A stretch of 64,000 nt of DNA from CAZEQJ01 sp964514385 (GTDB lineage Bacteria; Bacteroidota; Bacteroidia; Cytophagales; Cyclobacteriaceae): assembly GCA_964514385.1 (NCBI GenBank), contig CAZEQJ010000008.1:1-64000 (forward strand), given 5' to 3'. Position 1 is the first letter of the stretch; every line of letters begins with the position of its first letter. The notes under the pieces were generated by a model. That model was given only the letters and a program-made list of their open reading frames with translations, made no database searches and was not told the DNA's origin. Of the stretch, positions 1-8,129 are shown in pieces. The position numbers were made by a program, and so were the translations under genes.

Positions 1-160
1 CTGTATCTGTATAACCGGTAAGTATAAATTCATATTCCAGGCGATCGCAATCCACGCGACGTGCAGTGATCTCACCAGCCCGGATGTGTGTGGCAAACGT
101 TTCTGTCACTGCTACAAGTGGCAAAAGGATAAAAAAGAGTCTTGTTATGGTTTTGATCAT
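1..160 (-). CDS. Partial gliding-associated/T9SS surface protein (N-terminus only)
   Basis: Reading the minus strand from an ATG at 160 gives 53 codons that run off the window edge. The first ~22 residues form a signal peptide (charged MIKTITR, then a hydrophobic run), and the mature part begins THIRAGEITARRVDC and continues to LTGYTDT. This opening is typical of large secreted Bacteroidota proteins that end in a gliding-motility-associated (CHU_C) sorting domain and are exported by the type IX secretion system. That family assignment is from recall of the opening motif; the C-terminus is outside the window. It is divergent from sdhC, with 181 bp between the two starts. Confidence 0.7.
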   Translation of the reverse strand, partial: MIKTITRLFFILLPLVAVTETFATHIRAGEITARRVDCDRLEYEFILTGYTDT

Positions 161-285
161 ACCGAGATAGAGGCAAGATACATCGCCCCTTTTTCTTTTC
201 CACATTTGCTTAACGCTAAAAAAAAATATTTAGTTGGATGAAACACAACATTTAGATCATTGTTGACAGGAAAAATACCCTTTCG

Positions 286-316
286 TTGGTTATTAGAGCA
301 TTCACAAATATATTTG
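286..316 (+). promoter_or_regulatory. Bacteroidota-type promoter of sdhCAB
   Basis: TTG at 286-288, a 20-nt spacer and TATATTTG at 309-316 match the Bacteroidota primary sigma consensus (TTG, 19-20 nt, TAnnTTTG) exactly. Transcription would start a few bases downstream, giving a short leader before the sdhC ATG at 342. Confidence 0.7.
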
Positions 317-341
317 ATCATAAAAAGAATAGAAACGAATT

Positions 342-1022
342 ATGAGCAAAACGGCGGGTTTACTGACAAGTACAATCGGTAGAAAATTGATAGTATCTGT
401 TACAGGTCTTTTCCTGATACTTTTTTTAGTTGTTCATGCTTCCGGCAACATACAGTTGTTTCAGAATGACGGAGGAAGGGCATTCAATGAATACACCAAG
501 TTTATGACCACATTTAAACCGGTTAAAATAATCAGTTATTTGCTTTATGCATCTATAGTAGTGCATGCTGTATGGTCACTGGCGTTATGGGTGTACAACC
601 GAAGGGCCAGAGGTACACGTTACGCAATGCGGCGAACCAACGAAATCACGACCTGGTCCTCGAGAAATATGGCATTTCTTGGAACTCTTCTCCTTATATT
701 TATTGTCATACACCTGGGTAACTTCTGGTTTGTTTACAAATTCGGTGAGATACCTAAGGTTACATATGATGGACAGGAATACAAAGATATGTACAGTGTG
801 GTAGCAACGGTGTTTGCCAACCCGGGATATGTGGCAGTATACGTAATCTGTATGATCGCACTTGGCTTTCACCTTTACCATGGCTTCGGAAGTGCCTTCC
901 AGACACTGGGATTAAATCACAGGAAATACACTCCGGCCATTAACCTTATTGGAGTCATATATTCAATTGTAATACCGGCATGCTTTGCCTCCATGCCACT
1001 ATATTTCTACTTTACGAACTAG
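342..1022 (+). CDS. sdhC: Succinate dehydrogenase cytochrome b subunit (b558 family)
   Basis: Membrane anchor of complex II. It binds haem b, passes electrons from the iron-sulfur subunit to menaquinone, and sits in the inner membrane. The 226-residue protein has five hydrophobic segments (about 15-35, 60-85, 110-130, 165-185, 203-223), the single-polypeptide b558 type found with SdhA and SdhB in Bacteroidota. Histidines inside or next to the helices (for example VVHASGN, VVHAVW, IVIHLGN, GFHLYHGFG) are the expected haem ligands. It is the first gene of sdhCAB, with sdhA 12 bp downstream and a good promoter at 286-316. The ATG at 342 is the only sensible start. Confidence 0.95.
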   Translation: MSKTAGLLTSTIGRKLIVSVTGLFLILFLVVHASGNIQLFQNDGGRAFNEYTKFMTTFKPVKIISYLLYASIVVHAVWSLALWVYNRRARGTRYAMRRTNEITTWSSRNMAFLGTLLLIFIVIHLGNFWFVYKFGEIPKVTYDGQEYKDMYSVVATVFANPGYVAVYVICMIALGFHLYHGFGSAFQTLGLNHRKYTPAINLIGVIYSIVIPACFASMPLYFYFTN

Positions 1023-1034
1023 ACATAAAACACG

Positions 1035-2975
1035 ATGACGGTTTTAAATTCAAAAATACCAGAGGGTCCTGTAGCTGAAAAGTGGACCAACCATAAGTTC
1101 GGGCTGAAGCTCGTAAATCCTGCCAATAAGCGAAAATACAACATTATTGTAGTGGGTACCGGTCTGGCCGGAGCCTCCGCTGCTGCTACGCTTGCTGAGT
1201 TGGGGTATAATGTGAAGGCTTTTACATTTCATGACTCACCTCGGAGGGCACACAGTATTGCAGCACAGGGAGGTATCAATGCTGCCAAAAATTATCAGAA
1301 CGATGGTGATTCCATATACCGTCTCTTTTATGACACGGTAAAAGGAGGGGACTACCGTTCACGTGAGGCGAATGTGTACCGGCTGGCTGAGGTCAGCGTA
1401 AATATTATTGACCAATGTGTAGCTCAGGGTGTGCCATTTGCACGTGATTATGGCGGGTTGCTTGACAACAGATCATTTGGAGGTGCTCAGGTATCCAGAA
1501 CCTTTTATGCCCGCGGACAAACGGGACAGCAGCTTCTGCTGGGGGCATACAGTGCCTTAAGCCGTCAGATCAATAACGGAAAAGTGCAGATGTATACACG
1601 CACTGAGATGCTTGATGTAGTGGTGGTAGATGGAAAAGCCAAAGGCATAGTGACAAGAAACCTTGTAACGGGGGATATCGAGTCGCACGCCGGCGATGCG
1701 GTATTATTATGTACCGGTGGGTATGGTAATGTTTTCTATCTCTCTACCAATGCTATGGGTAGCAATGCCACTGCTGCCTGGAGAGCGCATAAGCGAGGTG
1801 CTTACTTCTCTAATCCTTGTTTCACGCAGATACATCCTACCTGTATCCCGGTTACCGGTGACCATCAGAGTAAACTTACCCTCATGTCAGAGTCATTACG
1901 AAATGACGGACGTGTATGGGTACCGAAAAAGGTTGAAGATGCTCAGGCTATCCAACGTGGTGAAAAACGAGGGAATGATATTCCGGAGGAAGACAGAGAT
2001 TATTATCTCGAGGAAAAATATCCTTCGTTTGGCAACCTTGTACCTCGTGATGTGGCATCACGAAATGCCAAGGCAGTATGTGATGAAGGGCGTGGAGTAG
2101 CTCCTACAGGGCTTGCCGTATTTCTTGATTTTGCCGATGCAATCAAACGAGATGGACGCGATGTGATATCTGCCAAATATGGCAACCTCTTTGATATGTA
2201 TAAAAAGATCACCGATGATGATCCATATGAGACACCGATGAAAATATTCCCGGCTGTGCATTATACCATGGGAGGCTTATGGGTTGACTACAATTTGTCT
2301 ACCAACATCCCGGGTTTATATGCACTGGGTGAAGCGAATTTCTCAGATCATGGAGCCAACAGGCTGGGTGCCAGTGCCTTAATGCAGGGTCTTGCCGATG
2401 GCTATTTTGTCATACCGTATACCATTGGTGATTATCTTGCTGAAATCGGCTGGAATGACAAGGTAGATACTTCTCATCCTGCCTTCAAACAGGCTGAAGC
2501 GGACGTTAAAGACAGGATAAATAAACTGCTTTCCATAAAAGGTAAGCGCACAGTGGATGATTTCCACCGAAGCCTGGGTAAAATTATCTGGGATTATTGC
2601 GGTATGTCCCGAAACGAAGAGGGATTGAAAAAGGCAAAAAGCATGGTGCAGGAGCATCGTAAAGAGTTCTGGGAAAACGTAAATGTACTTGGCGATGCCG
2701 AGGAGATCAACAGCTCACTTGAAAAGGCACTTCGCGTTGCTGACTTTATAGAACTGGGTGAACTCATGATTGACGATGCCCTGATGCGAAGAGAATCATG
2801 TGGGGGGCACTTCAGGGAAGAATCCCAGACAGAAGAGGGTGAAGCTAAACGTGATGATGAAAACTTCTCTTTCGTTGCAGCATGGGAATACCAGGGTGAA
2901 GGAGTACAGGAAATAATGCACAAGGAAGACCTTGTGTTTGAAAATGTTAAGTTGACACAAAGAAGTTATAAATAA
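1035..2975 (+). CDS. sdhA: Succinate dehydrogenase flavoprotein subunit
   Basis: Catalytic subunit of complex II, which oxidises succinate to fumarate with covalently bound FAD on the cytoplasmic side of the membrane. The 646-residue length fits the Bacteroidota SdhA group. Visible features are the dinucleotide-binding motif VVGTGLAGASAAATLAELG near residue 40, the histidyl-FAD region RRAHSIAAQGGINA near 70-83, and the late substrate/FAD segment GANRLGASALMQGLADGYF. It lies 12 bp after sdhC and 1 bp before sdhB, so the three are clearly co-transcribed. Confidence 0.97.
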   Translation: MTVLNSKIPEGPVAEKWTNHKFGLKLVNPANKRKYNIIVVGTGLAGASAAATLAELGYNVKAFTFHDSPRRAHSIAAQGGINAAKNYQNDGDSIYRLFYDTVKGGDYRSREANVYRLAEVSVNIIDQCVAQGVPFARDYGGLLDNRSFGGAQVSRTFYARGQTGQQLLLGAYSALSRQINNGKVQMYTRTEMLDVVVVDGKAKGIVTRNLVTGDIESHAGDAVLLCTGGYGNVFYLSTNAMGSNATAAWRAHKRGAYFSNPCFTQIHPTCIPVTGDHQSKLTLMSESLRNDGRVWVPKKVEDAQAIQRGEKRGNDIPEEDRDYYLEEKYPSFGNLVPRDVASRNAKAVCDEGRGVAPTGLAVFLDFADAIKRDGRDVISAKYGNLFDMYKKITDDDPYETPMKIFPAVHYTMGGLWVDYNLSTNIPGLYALGEANFSDHGANRLGASALMQGLADGYFVIPYTIGDYLAEIGWNDKVDTSHPAFKQAEADVKDRINKLLSIKGKRTVDDFHRSLGKIIWDYCGMSRNEEGLKKAKSMVQEHRKEFWENVNVLGDAEEINSSLEKALRVADFIELGELMIDDALMRRESCGGHFREESQTEEGEAKRDDENFSFVAAWEYQGEGVQEIMHKEDLVFENVKLTQRSYK

Positions 2976-2976
2976 T

Positions 2977-3726
2977 ATGAAAATTCACTTAAAAGTCTGG
3001 CGACAAAAAGGACCAAAAGCTAAAGGAGAATTTAAAAAGTATTCACTGGACAATGTATCGAAAGATATGTCCTTTCTCGAAATGCTGGATGTGTTGAATG
3101 CACAGCTTGAAACCAAAGGTGAAGAGCCAGTAGAATTTGATCACGATTGCAGGGAAGGAATATGTGGATCCTGCGCCATGATGATCAATGGAAGGGCCCA
3201 CGGCCCAATGAAGGAAACGACTGCCTGTCAATTGCATATGAGGAGTTTCCGTGATGGAGAGACAGTGACTATTGAACCGTGGCGTGCACGTGCATTCCCA
3301 ATCATTAAGGACCTGGTGGTAGACCGGTCAGCTTTTGACAGGATCATCCAGGCAGGAGGGTATGTTTCAGTTAATACAGGTGGCGTACCTGATGCTAATG
3401 AAATACCTATCAATAAAAAAACGGCCGAGCTTTCATTCAATGCGGCGGCCTGTATAGGTTGCGGAGCATGCGTGGCTGCCTGCCCTAATGCCTCTGCCAT
3501 GTTATTTACCAGTGCCAAAATATCACAGTTGTCCCTCCTTCCACAGGGTCAGGTAGAACGTAGCGAAAGGGCACAAAAAATGATAGCACAAATGGATGAA
3601 GAAGGTTTTGGAGCCTGCACCAATACGGGTGCATGCAGCGCTGAATGTCCGAAAGGAATAGACCTGTCCAACATTGCACGAATGAACAGAGAGTATTTTA
3701 CGGCCTCTGTTTCCTCGCAGGACTGA
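2977..3726 (+). CDS. sdhB: Succinate dehydrogenase iron-sulfur subunit
   Basis: Electron-transfer subunit of complex II, linking the SdhA flavin to the SdhC haem/quinone site. Three cluster motifs are intact in order: the [2Fe-2S] cysteines in CREGICGSCAMMINGRAHG plus a later TTACQLH, the [4Fe-4S] motif CIGCGACVAACPNAS, and the [3Fe-4S]/[4Fe-4S] region CTNTGACSAECPKGI. The length of 249 residues is normal. It starts one base after the sdhA stop region and is followed by a strong terminator at 3751-3785, closing the sdhCAB unit. Confidence 0.96.
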   Translation: MKIHLKVWRQKGPKAKGEFKKYSLDNVSKDMSFLEMLDVLNAQLETKGEEPVEFDHDCREGICGSCAMMINGRAHGPMKETTACQLHMRSFRDGETVTIEPWRARAFPIIKDLVVDRSAFDRIIQAGGYVSVNTGGVPDANEIPINKKTAELSFNAAACIGCGACVAACPNASAMLFTSAKISQLSLLPQGQVERSERAQKMIAQMDEEGFGACTNTGACSAECPKGIDLSNIARMNREYFTASVSSQD

Positions 3727-3750
3727 TCAAAACAAAATATAAATATAGCT

Positions 3751-3785
3751 ACAGCTTCTCTTTTCAAGGGAAGCTGTTTTATTTT
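3751..3785 (+). terminator. Rho-independent terminator after sdhB
   Basis: ACAGCTTCTC (3751-3760) pairs with GGGAAGCTGT (3768-3777) across a 7-nt loop, with one T-G wobble, followed by TTTTATTTT. It ends only 8 bp before the next co-directional ATG at 3794. Confidence 0.8.
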
Positions 3786-3793
3786 GTGCCGAT

Positions 3794-6400
3794 ATGCGCA
3801 GGATAATCATTATAATTTCGTTTTCATTACCCTTTCTGGCTTTAGCTTACTGGTTCGCCAAAAAAGAAGGTTATCTTAATAGCAGATCAGTATACGAGCT
3901 GGTATCTCCGGATGCATATGCTTTGTTGCAGGTAGACAGGCTTGATCAGTTTACAGATAACCTTTTTTACAGCAAAACCGACTCGCTCTTATTACAGATC
4001 ACAAGCGACTACAGGCAGATTCGTGATGGATTGATCCATGTAGATACTACCCTCCGCAATGCATTTTCACGTCCTCTTTATATTTCCGTTCATCAGACTT
4101 CCAGAGATAAGCTCGGTTATGTGATCTTTACACCGGTAAGCCGGACACTGAGTAAAAATCTGCTTAGCCAGTCAGCACAATTGTATCCCGGTATGACTGT
4201 GCAGCAAAGAAGGTACGAGGGACGAAATATTTACGACCTTAAGGGAAGAATCAACCTGTCGGCGACATTTATCGGAGGTTTTCTGGTGCTCAGCGAAACT
4301 CCCTTTCTGATTGAGGATGTAATCAGAAACCTGAAAAATAGCGAACCTGTATTTGACGAGTCGGCGTCTACTTCAAACGCAACGATATTCGTAAATACCC
4401 AAAAGGTGGAGTCCTTATTTGCATTACTGGGACTTAAGCTGACAGATCAACTCCCCTGGCAAAAAGTGATCCGGAATCAGGGGGATGTCATTCGGTTAAA
4501 TTTCGACTTCACATCAAACGGCTTGCTTTGGAACGGAAGCATGCCTGGAAATATTCCGGGATCGTTCACTGAGCGGCCTGTATGGAATCTTGTTCCTGCC
4601 AATTCATCTTTTGTGGTTTCGCAGCCCTCCATCGACCGATGGGGAGGATACAATGAAGACGCACAGGCGTTTCATCGCCTTTATGACCTGGATATCGCTG
4701 GCTTAGGAAAGCTTGCCGGGGCATCGTCGCTCGTTATACTAGAGCCGGTAAAATCAAGCGAAATCGAATATCTACTGATTACCCAGCCGCACGATCCTCA
4801 GCTTTTCATCGATGAGGTAGAGCGCCTCCACCAGCAGATACTTGCGGATAATGGAGACAGTTTATATCAGGAGCGCTTTTTTGATTATACAATCACCGAA
4901 ATCCGCCATCCTCGTATATCGTCACACTTGCTGGGTGATTTTTTTCGCTCAGAAGACCTGCTGTATTATGTACAAATAGGTAAGCAGGTAGTATTCTCGG
5001 ATCGAATTTCGTCTATCAGACAGATGATTTCTGACCGTGAAACAGAGCGCACCTGGGCACGGGATATTAAAAAACAGCGGTATCTTGATCAAGTCATGGA
5101 TGGATGGAACAACATGTTGATGATCAATCCGGAAGTGATTGGTAATTATGCAAATATTTTCTTTAATGAAGCCTGGGCTGAATTTTTGGGCAAAGAAGAG
5201 GTGTGGAAACCGTTTGTGCTGGTGGGATACCAACGGGCTGCTATTGGGGGTAATACCTTTACCAATGGTTTTGCCTTTTATGAACCCCAGCGTAATACCG
5301 TCAGAACATCGATAAAGCCGGTTATTCGTACATATTTTGGGCTTAAAATCATCAGCCCTCCCGCTGCGCTTCGAAGCAACGAAAAGGGAAATTTCATATT
5401 TGCATTTCAGGATACAACAGGGCAGTTTCAGTTGGTCAACACCTCCGGTGACATACTCCACACCTCCGCTCCATATCCACTGGCAGGTACTGATATTATT
5501 TCCTTTGATTATAACCTGGACGGTGATGATGAATTTATTTTCGGGGCAGAAAATAAAGTGTTTATATGCAATCAGGAAGGCCGTGTTATTGATGGTTTCC
5601 CTGTCGCATTACCTGAACTATCTCCGCTACGCCATATTTCGGTCGTTGATTATGACCAGTCTGGAAAGTACAGGTTTTTTATTCAGACAGCGAACAACAA
5701 GGTCTGGTTGCTGGATAAGGCAGGGGTGCCATTGCAAGGTTGGAAAGGCATATCCATGGCGTCCCCACTGATAGAACCACCATTTCATTTTCGTATACGC
5801 TCTATGGATTATATGGCTATGGTGCAGGAAGACGGGGAGGTCAATATCAGGCAGCGAAATGGCAATCCACGAAACGGCTTTCCGGTTGCATTGGAGGGGT
5901 ATCTGGAGACTGGTCCGTTTCTTATAAGAGGAAGAAACCCTTCCGAGTCAAAGCTGGCGTTCGTTACACGTGCCGGTATGCTCACACACATCAATTTGCT
6001 GGGTGAGGTAGTCTACAGAAAGCAGCTTTTCCGTCCGATGGAAGAATCTACCTTTATGATCGTGCCGGACAGGCTGAACAATACATTTGTCATTATCCGC
6101 AGGGACTACAATCAGATTTCGGTACTCGATCGGGATGGCAATCTTTTGTTTGAGCAGGATCATGCTGTAAGTGAGAAGATTATGGCTCAGTATTACCGCT
6201 TCTCTGCTGATCATCAGATAATAATAGTTACGGATATGTTGCAGGAATTCACCTACATATATGATGAAAAAGGCCGGCTGCTCAACGCACAACCCATTTC
6301 AAATTCAGGAAGTGTAGCCCTGATCTATAGTGAAACCAACGATATCCATACCTTGTATTATACGTTTGACCAGAGCTTTCATATTGCCCAGTTGAAATAA
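3794..6400 (+). CDS. Membrane-anchored DUF3352-like / beta-propeller-like protein of unknown function
   Basis: I do not recognise a named family for this 868-residue protein. Residues ~1-20 are a strongly hydrophobic signal/anchor, so the bulk is probably periplasmic or surface-exposed. The N-terminal half (about 30-480) has repeated beta-rich segments with the flavour of DUF3352 proteins (SPDAYALLQVDRL near 38). The C-terminal half (about 510-868) contains propeller-like repeats with FG-GAP/VCBS-type calcium-loop motifs, such as DYNLDGDDEFIFG and VVDYDQSGKYRFF, and recurring hydrophobic-plus-DGFPV turns. It begins 8 bp after the sdhB terminator, so it depends on read-through or on a promoter overlapping the terminator. 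The role is unknown; family names here are tentative. Confidence 0.85.
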   Translation: MRRIIIIISFSLPFLALAYWFAKKEGYLNSRSVYELVSPDAYALLQVDRLDQFTDNLFYSKTDSLLLQITSDYRQIRDGLIHVDTTLRNAFSRPLYISVHQTSRDKLGYVIFTPVSRTLSKNLLSQSAQLYPGMTVQQRRYEGRNIYDLKGRINLSATFIGGFLVLSETPFLIEDVIRNLKNSEPVFDESASTSNATIFVNTQKVESLFALLGLKLTDQLPWQKVIRNQGDVIRLNFDFTSNGLLWNGSMPGNIPGSFTERPVWNLVPANSSFVVSQPSIDRWGGYNEDAQAFHRLYDLDIAGLGKLAGASSLVILEPVKSSEIEYLLITQPHDPQLFIDEVERLHQQILADNGDSLYQERFFDYTITEIRHPRISSHLLGDFFRSEDLLYYVQIGKQVVFSDRISSIRQMISDRETERTWARDIKKQRYLDQVMDGWNNMLMINPEVIGNYANIFFNEAWAEFLGKEEVWKPFVLVGYQRAAIGGNTFTNGFAFYEPQRNTVRTSIKPVIRTYFGLKIISPPAALRSNEKGNFIFAFQDTTGQFQLVNTSGDILHTSAPYPLAGTDIISFDYNLDGDDEFIFGAENKVFICNQEGRVIDGFPVALPELSPLRHISVVDYDQSGKYRFFIQTANNKVWLLDKAGVPLQGWKGISMASPLIEPPFHFRIRSMDYMAMVQEDGEVNIRQRNGNPRNGFPVALEGYLETGPFLIRGRNPSESKLAFVTRAGMLTHINLLGEVVYRKQLFRPMEESTFMIVPDRLNNTFVIIRRDYNQISVLDRDGNLLFEQDHAVSEKIMAQYYRFSADHQIIIVTDMLQEFTYIYDEKGRLLNAQPISNSGSVALIYSETNDIHTLYYTFDQSFHIAQLK

Positions 6401-6543
6401 TGACTTATTGCTGAAGGCTGTTTTGTGGTGTGTCGCGCGTCCTGAAACCGTGTTAAAATAGGGGGTAAATCAAAAGCAGCTTTAAAAGGCTGAGCAAAAA
6501 CCACCGCCGATAGCAATGTCAGCGTAAGGGTAAATAGTCTCAT
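6379..6543 (-). CDS. Candidate small secreted peptide (54 aa) or gene remnant
   Basis: An ATG at 6543 on the minus strand opens a 54-codon frame ending in TGA at 6379. The first ~18 residues (MRLFTLTLTLLSAVVFAQ) look like a clean signal peptide ending in an AQ cleavage context typical of Bacteroidota exports. The remaining 36 residues have no domain I recognise. The 3' end overlaps the converging 868-residue gene by 22 bp. It could be a real short exported peptide, or the surviving 5' end of a decayed secreted protein. Evidence is only the signal-like N-terminus and the otherwise empty 180-bp gap. Confidence 0.35.
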   Translation of the reverse strand: MRLFTLTLTLLSAVVFAQPFKAAFDLPPILTRFQDARHTTKQPSAISHYFNWAI

Positions 6544-6581
6544 GCTTTTTATTTATCCCTAAAATAATGACTTAATGTTAT

Positions 6582-6875
6582 TTATTTATGCTTATCTGTC
6601 TTTTCAGCTGCAAAAACATCATCACCCTTACGCATTTGAATTTTTATGATGCTAAGTAGTTCCTGGCTTTCTTCTACAACCGCAAGCTGAATATTTTTTA
6701 TTAATGCCATCACCTCATCGTAATCTCCCTCGATATTAGTCTCAAAGGGTGTGACTTCGTAGCGAAGACCGGATTGTTTAATCAGATCAATCGCCTTATC
6801 AACACGGGCATATACTTCATCACGGCTATTTCCTCGGGGAAGAACCTGTATAGCTGCATTTATTTTACCAATCAT
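6582..6875 (-). CDS. Thiamine-binding protein, MTH1187/YkoF-like (DUF77)
   Basis: A 97-residue member of the thiamine-binding (DUF77, formerly UPF0045) family: small ferredoxin-like-fold proteins that oligomerise and bind thiamine or related ligands in the cytoplasm. Family features visible are the N-terminal strand INAAIQVLPRG, the YEVTPFETNIEGDYDEVMALI block (about 40-60), and a C-terminal helix/strand. The final ~15 residues are a charged tail. It lies 8 bp downstream of pth in the same direction, so it is probably the last gene of the prs-rplY-pth unit. I see no TPP riboswitch. The function in this organism is not established. Confidence 0.8.
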   Translation of the reverse strand: MIGKINAAIQVLPRGNSRDEVYARVDKAIDLIKQSGLRYEVTPFETNIEGDYDEVMALIKNIQLAVVEESQELLSIIKIQMRKGDDVFAAEKTDKHK

Positions 6876-6883
6876 AATAATAG

Positions 6884-7441
6884 TCAGTTATGAAAATTCA
6901 TGGCACGTTCTATGCCTAAAAATATAAAAGCTTCAATCATATCACCTGCTTTTTGCATCAGTTCAGGGAGGGCATCAAATTCTTCTTTGTTAAACCTTCC
7001 CAGCACATAATCTACCTGGCCTCCTTTGGGGTAGTCGTTTCCAATACCAAATTTCAATCTGGGGTAGTCCTGGGTATTCAGAAGCTGTTCGATGTTTTTC
7101 AAACCGTTATGCCCCGCACTAGACCCCTTACTCCTCATTCTCAGTTTACCAAAAGGAAGCGCTACATCGTCTGTGATGACCATGAGGGATTCATTCGTAA
7201 TATTCAGTTGTTGAATCCAGTAGCGTATTGCTTTACCACTAAGATTCATGTACGTCGTGGGCTTAATAAGCGTTACCGATCTTGATTTCAATGTAAATGA
7301 GGCAACATCGGCATAGCGGTTGGGTTGAAACGAGGTGCCATGCTTTTCTGCCAGCTGATCAAGCACCAGAAACCCTATATTATGCCGTGTAAGTTCATAT
7401 TCCGGCCCGATATTGCCCAGTCCTGCGATAAGATATTTCAT
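6884..7441 (-). CDS. pth: Peptidyl-tRNA hydrolase
   Basis: Releases peptides from prematurely dissociated peptidyl-tRNA in the cytoplasm. The 185-residue length is standard. Visible motifs are the N-terminal LIAGLGNIG (the conserved Asn near residue 10), the catalytic His in LTRHNIGF near residue 20, the KPTTYMNLSG block near 61-70, and the SAGHNGL loop near 110. The ATG lies just 4 bp beyond the U-tract of the rplY terminator hairpin (7445-7468), so expression needs terminator read-through or a promoter hidden in that hairpin. It is followed closely by the thiamine-binding gene. Confidence 0.95.
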   Translation of the reverse strand: MKYLIAGLGNIGPEYELTRHNIGFLVLDQLAEKHGTSFQPNRYADVASFTLKSRSVTLIKPTTYMNLSGKAIRYWIQQLNITNESLMVITDDVALPFGKLRMRSKGSSAGHNGLKNIEQLLNTQDYPRLKFGIGNDYPKGGQVDYVLGRFNKEEFDALPELMQKAGDMIEAFIFLGIERAMNFHN

Positions 7442-7444
7442 AAT

Positions 7445-7468
7445 AAAAAAGGCTGCACCATGGCAGCC
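7445..7468 (-). terminator. Terminator/attenuator hairpin between rplY and pth
   Basis: On the minus strand, GGCTGC and GCAGCC form a 6-bp GC-rich stem around a 6-nt loop, followed by six T residues (plus-strand A run 7445-7450). It sits directly against the pth start codon at 7441. Confidence 0.7.
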
Positions 7469-7492
7469 TTTATATGATTACAGTTAATGGAT

Positions 7493-8110
7493 TTACTCAG
7501 CAGCAGCCTCGCTACCTTCGGCTTCTTCTTCACCCTCTTCGTCACCATCCTGAGATTTACCTCGCAGTGCACGTGGAATCTCAACGTTGGTAATGGTGAG
7601 GTTTTTAGCATCCAGTATTTCGAAGTTATTTTCTTCGACCTCGTTCACTTTAATGGCCCGGCCAAAATCAAGTTTAGAAATGTCAACTGTGATAATATCC
7701 GGCATATGCTTAGGCAGCGCTTTGATACGTAGATTACGTCTTTTTAATATCAGTGTACCACCTTTTACCACACCAGGAGCTGTACCCTTAAGCTCAACCG
7801 GAATATCCATCTTAATATGCTTACCTTCAAAAAGCTGCAGAAAGTCCACATGAAGGATGATTTCACTTACAGGGTGAAACTGGATATCCTGCATAATAGC
7901 TTCGTATTCCTCACCCTCGATATTAATGTGAACAAAGTGGGCTCTGTGGGTATACACCAGCGGACGGAAAAGGATCATCGGTGCATAGAAGTGTACTTGC
8001 TTGTCACCACCATACAACACACACGGCACCTGACCTTCTTCTCTCAGTCGCTGTGCCTCTCTTTTTCCGAGATTTGCTCTTTTATACCCTATAATCTCGA
8101 TTTTATCCAT
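7493..8110 (-). CDS. rplY: Large-subunit ribosomal protein bL25 (general stress protein Ctc type)
   Basis: A 5S-rRNA-binding ribosomal protein in the long Ctc form. The 205 residues comprise an N-terminal L25 domain (about 1-95, starting with GYKRANLGKREAQRLREEGQ and the CVLYGG loop), a C-terminal TL5 beta domain (about 95-185) and a very acidic, low-complexity Glu/Ala tail. It lies 19 bp downstream of prs, an order (prs-rplY-pth) common in bacteria. The downstream hairpin at 7445-7468 can terminate it. Confidence 0.94.
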   Translation of the reverse strand: MDKIEIIGYKRANLGKREAQRLREEGQVPCVLYGGDKQVHFYAPMILFRPLVYTHRAHFVHINIEGEEYEAIMQDIQFHPVSEIILHVDFLQLFEGKHIKMDIPVELKGTAPGVVKGGTLILKRRNLRIKALPKHMPDIITVDISKLDFGRAIKVNEVEENNFEILDAKNLTITNVEIPRALRGKSQDGDEEGEEEAEGSEAAAE

Positions 8111-8129
8111 AATTGAAACGTTTATATAG

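Noticed and set aside
4949..5461. 170-codon minus-strand open frame within the 868-residue gene
   Set aside because: Antisense to a well-formed coding frame; low-complexity composition and no motif or promoter.
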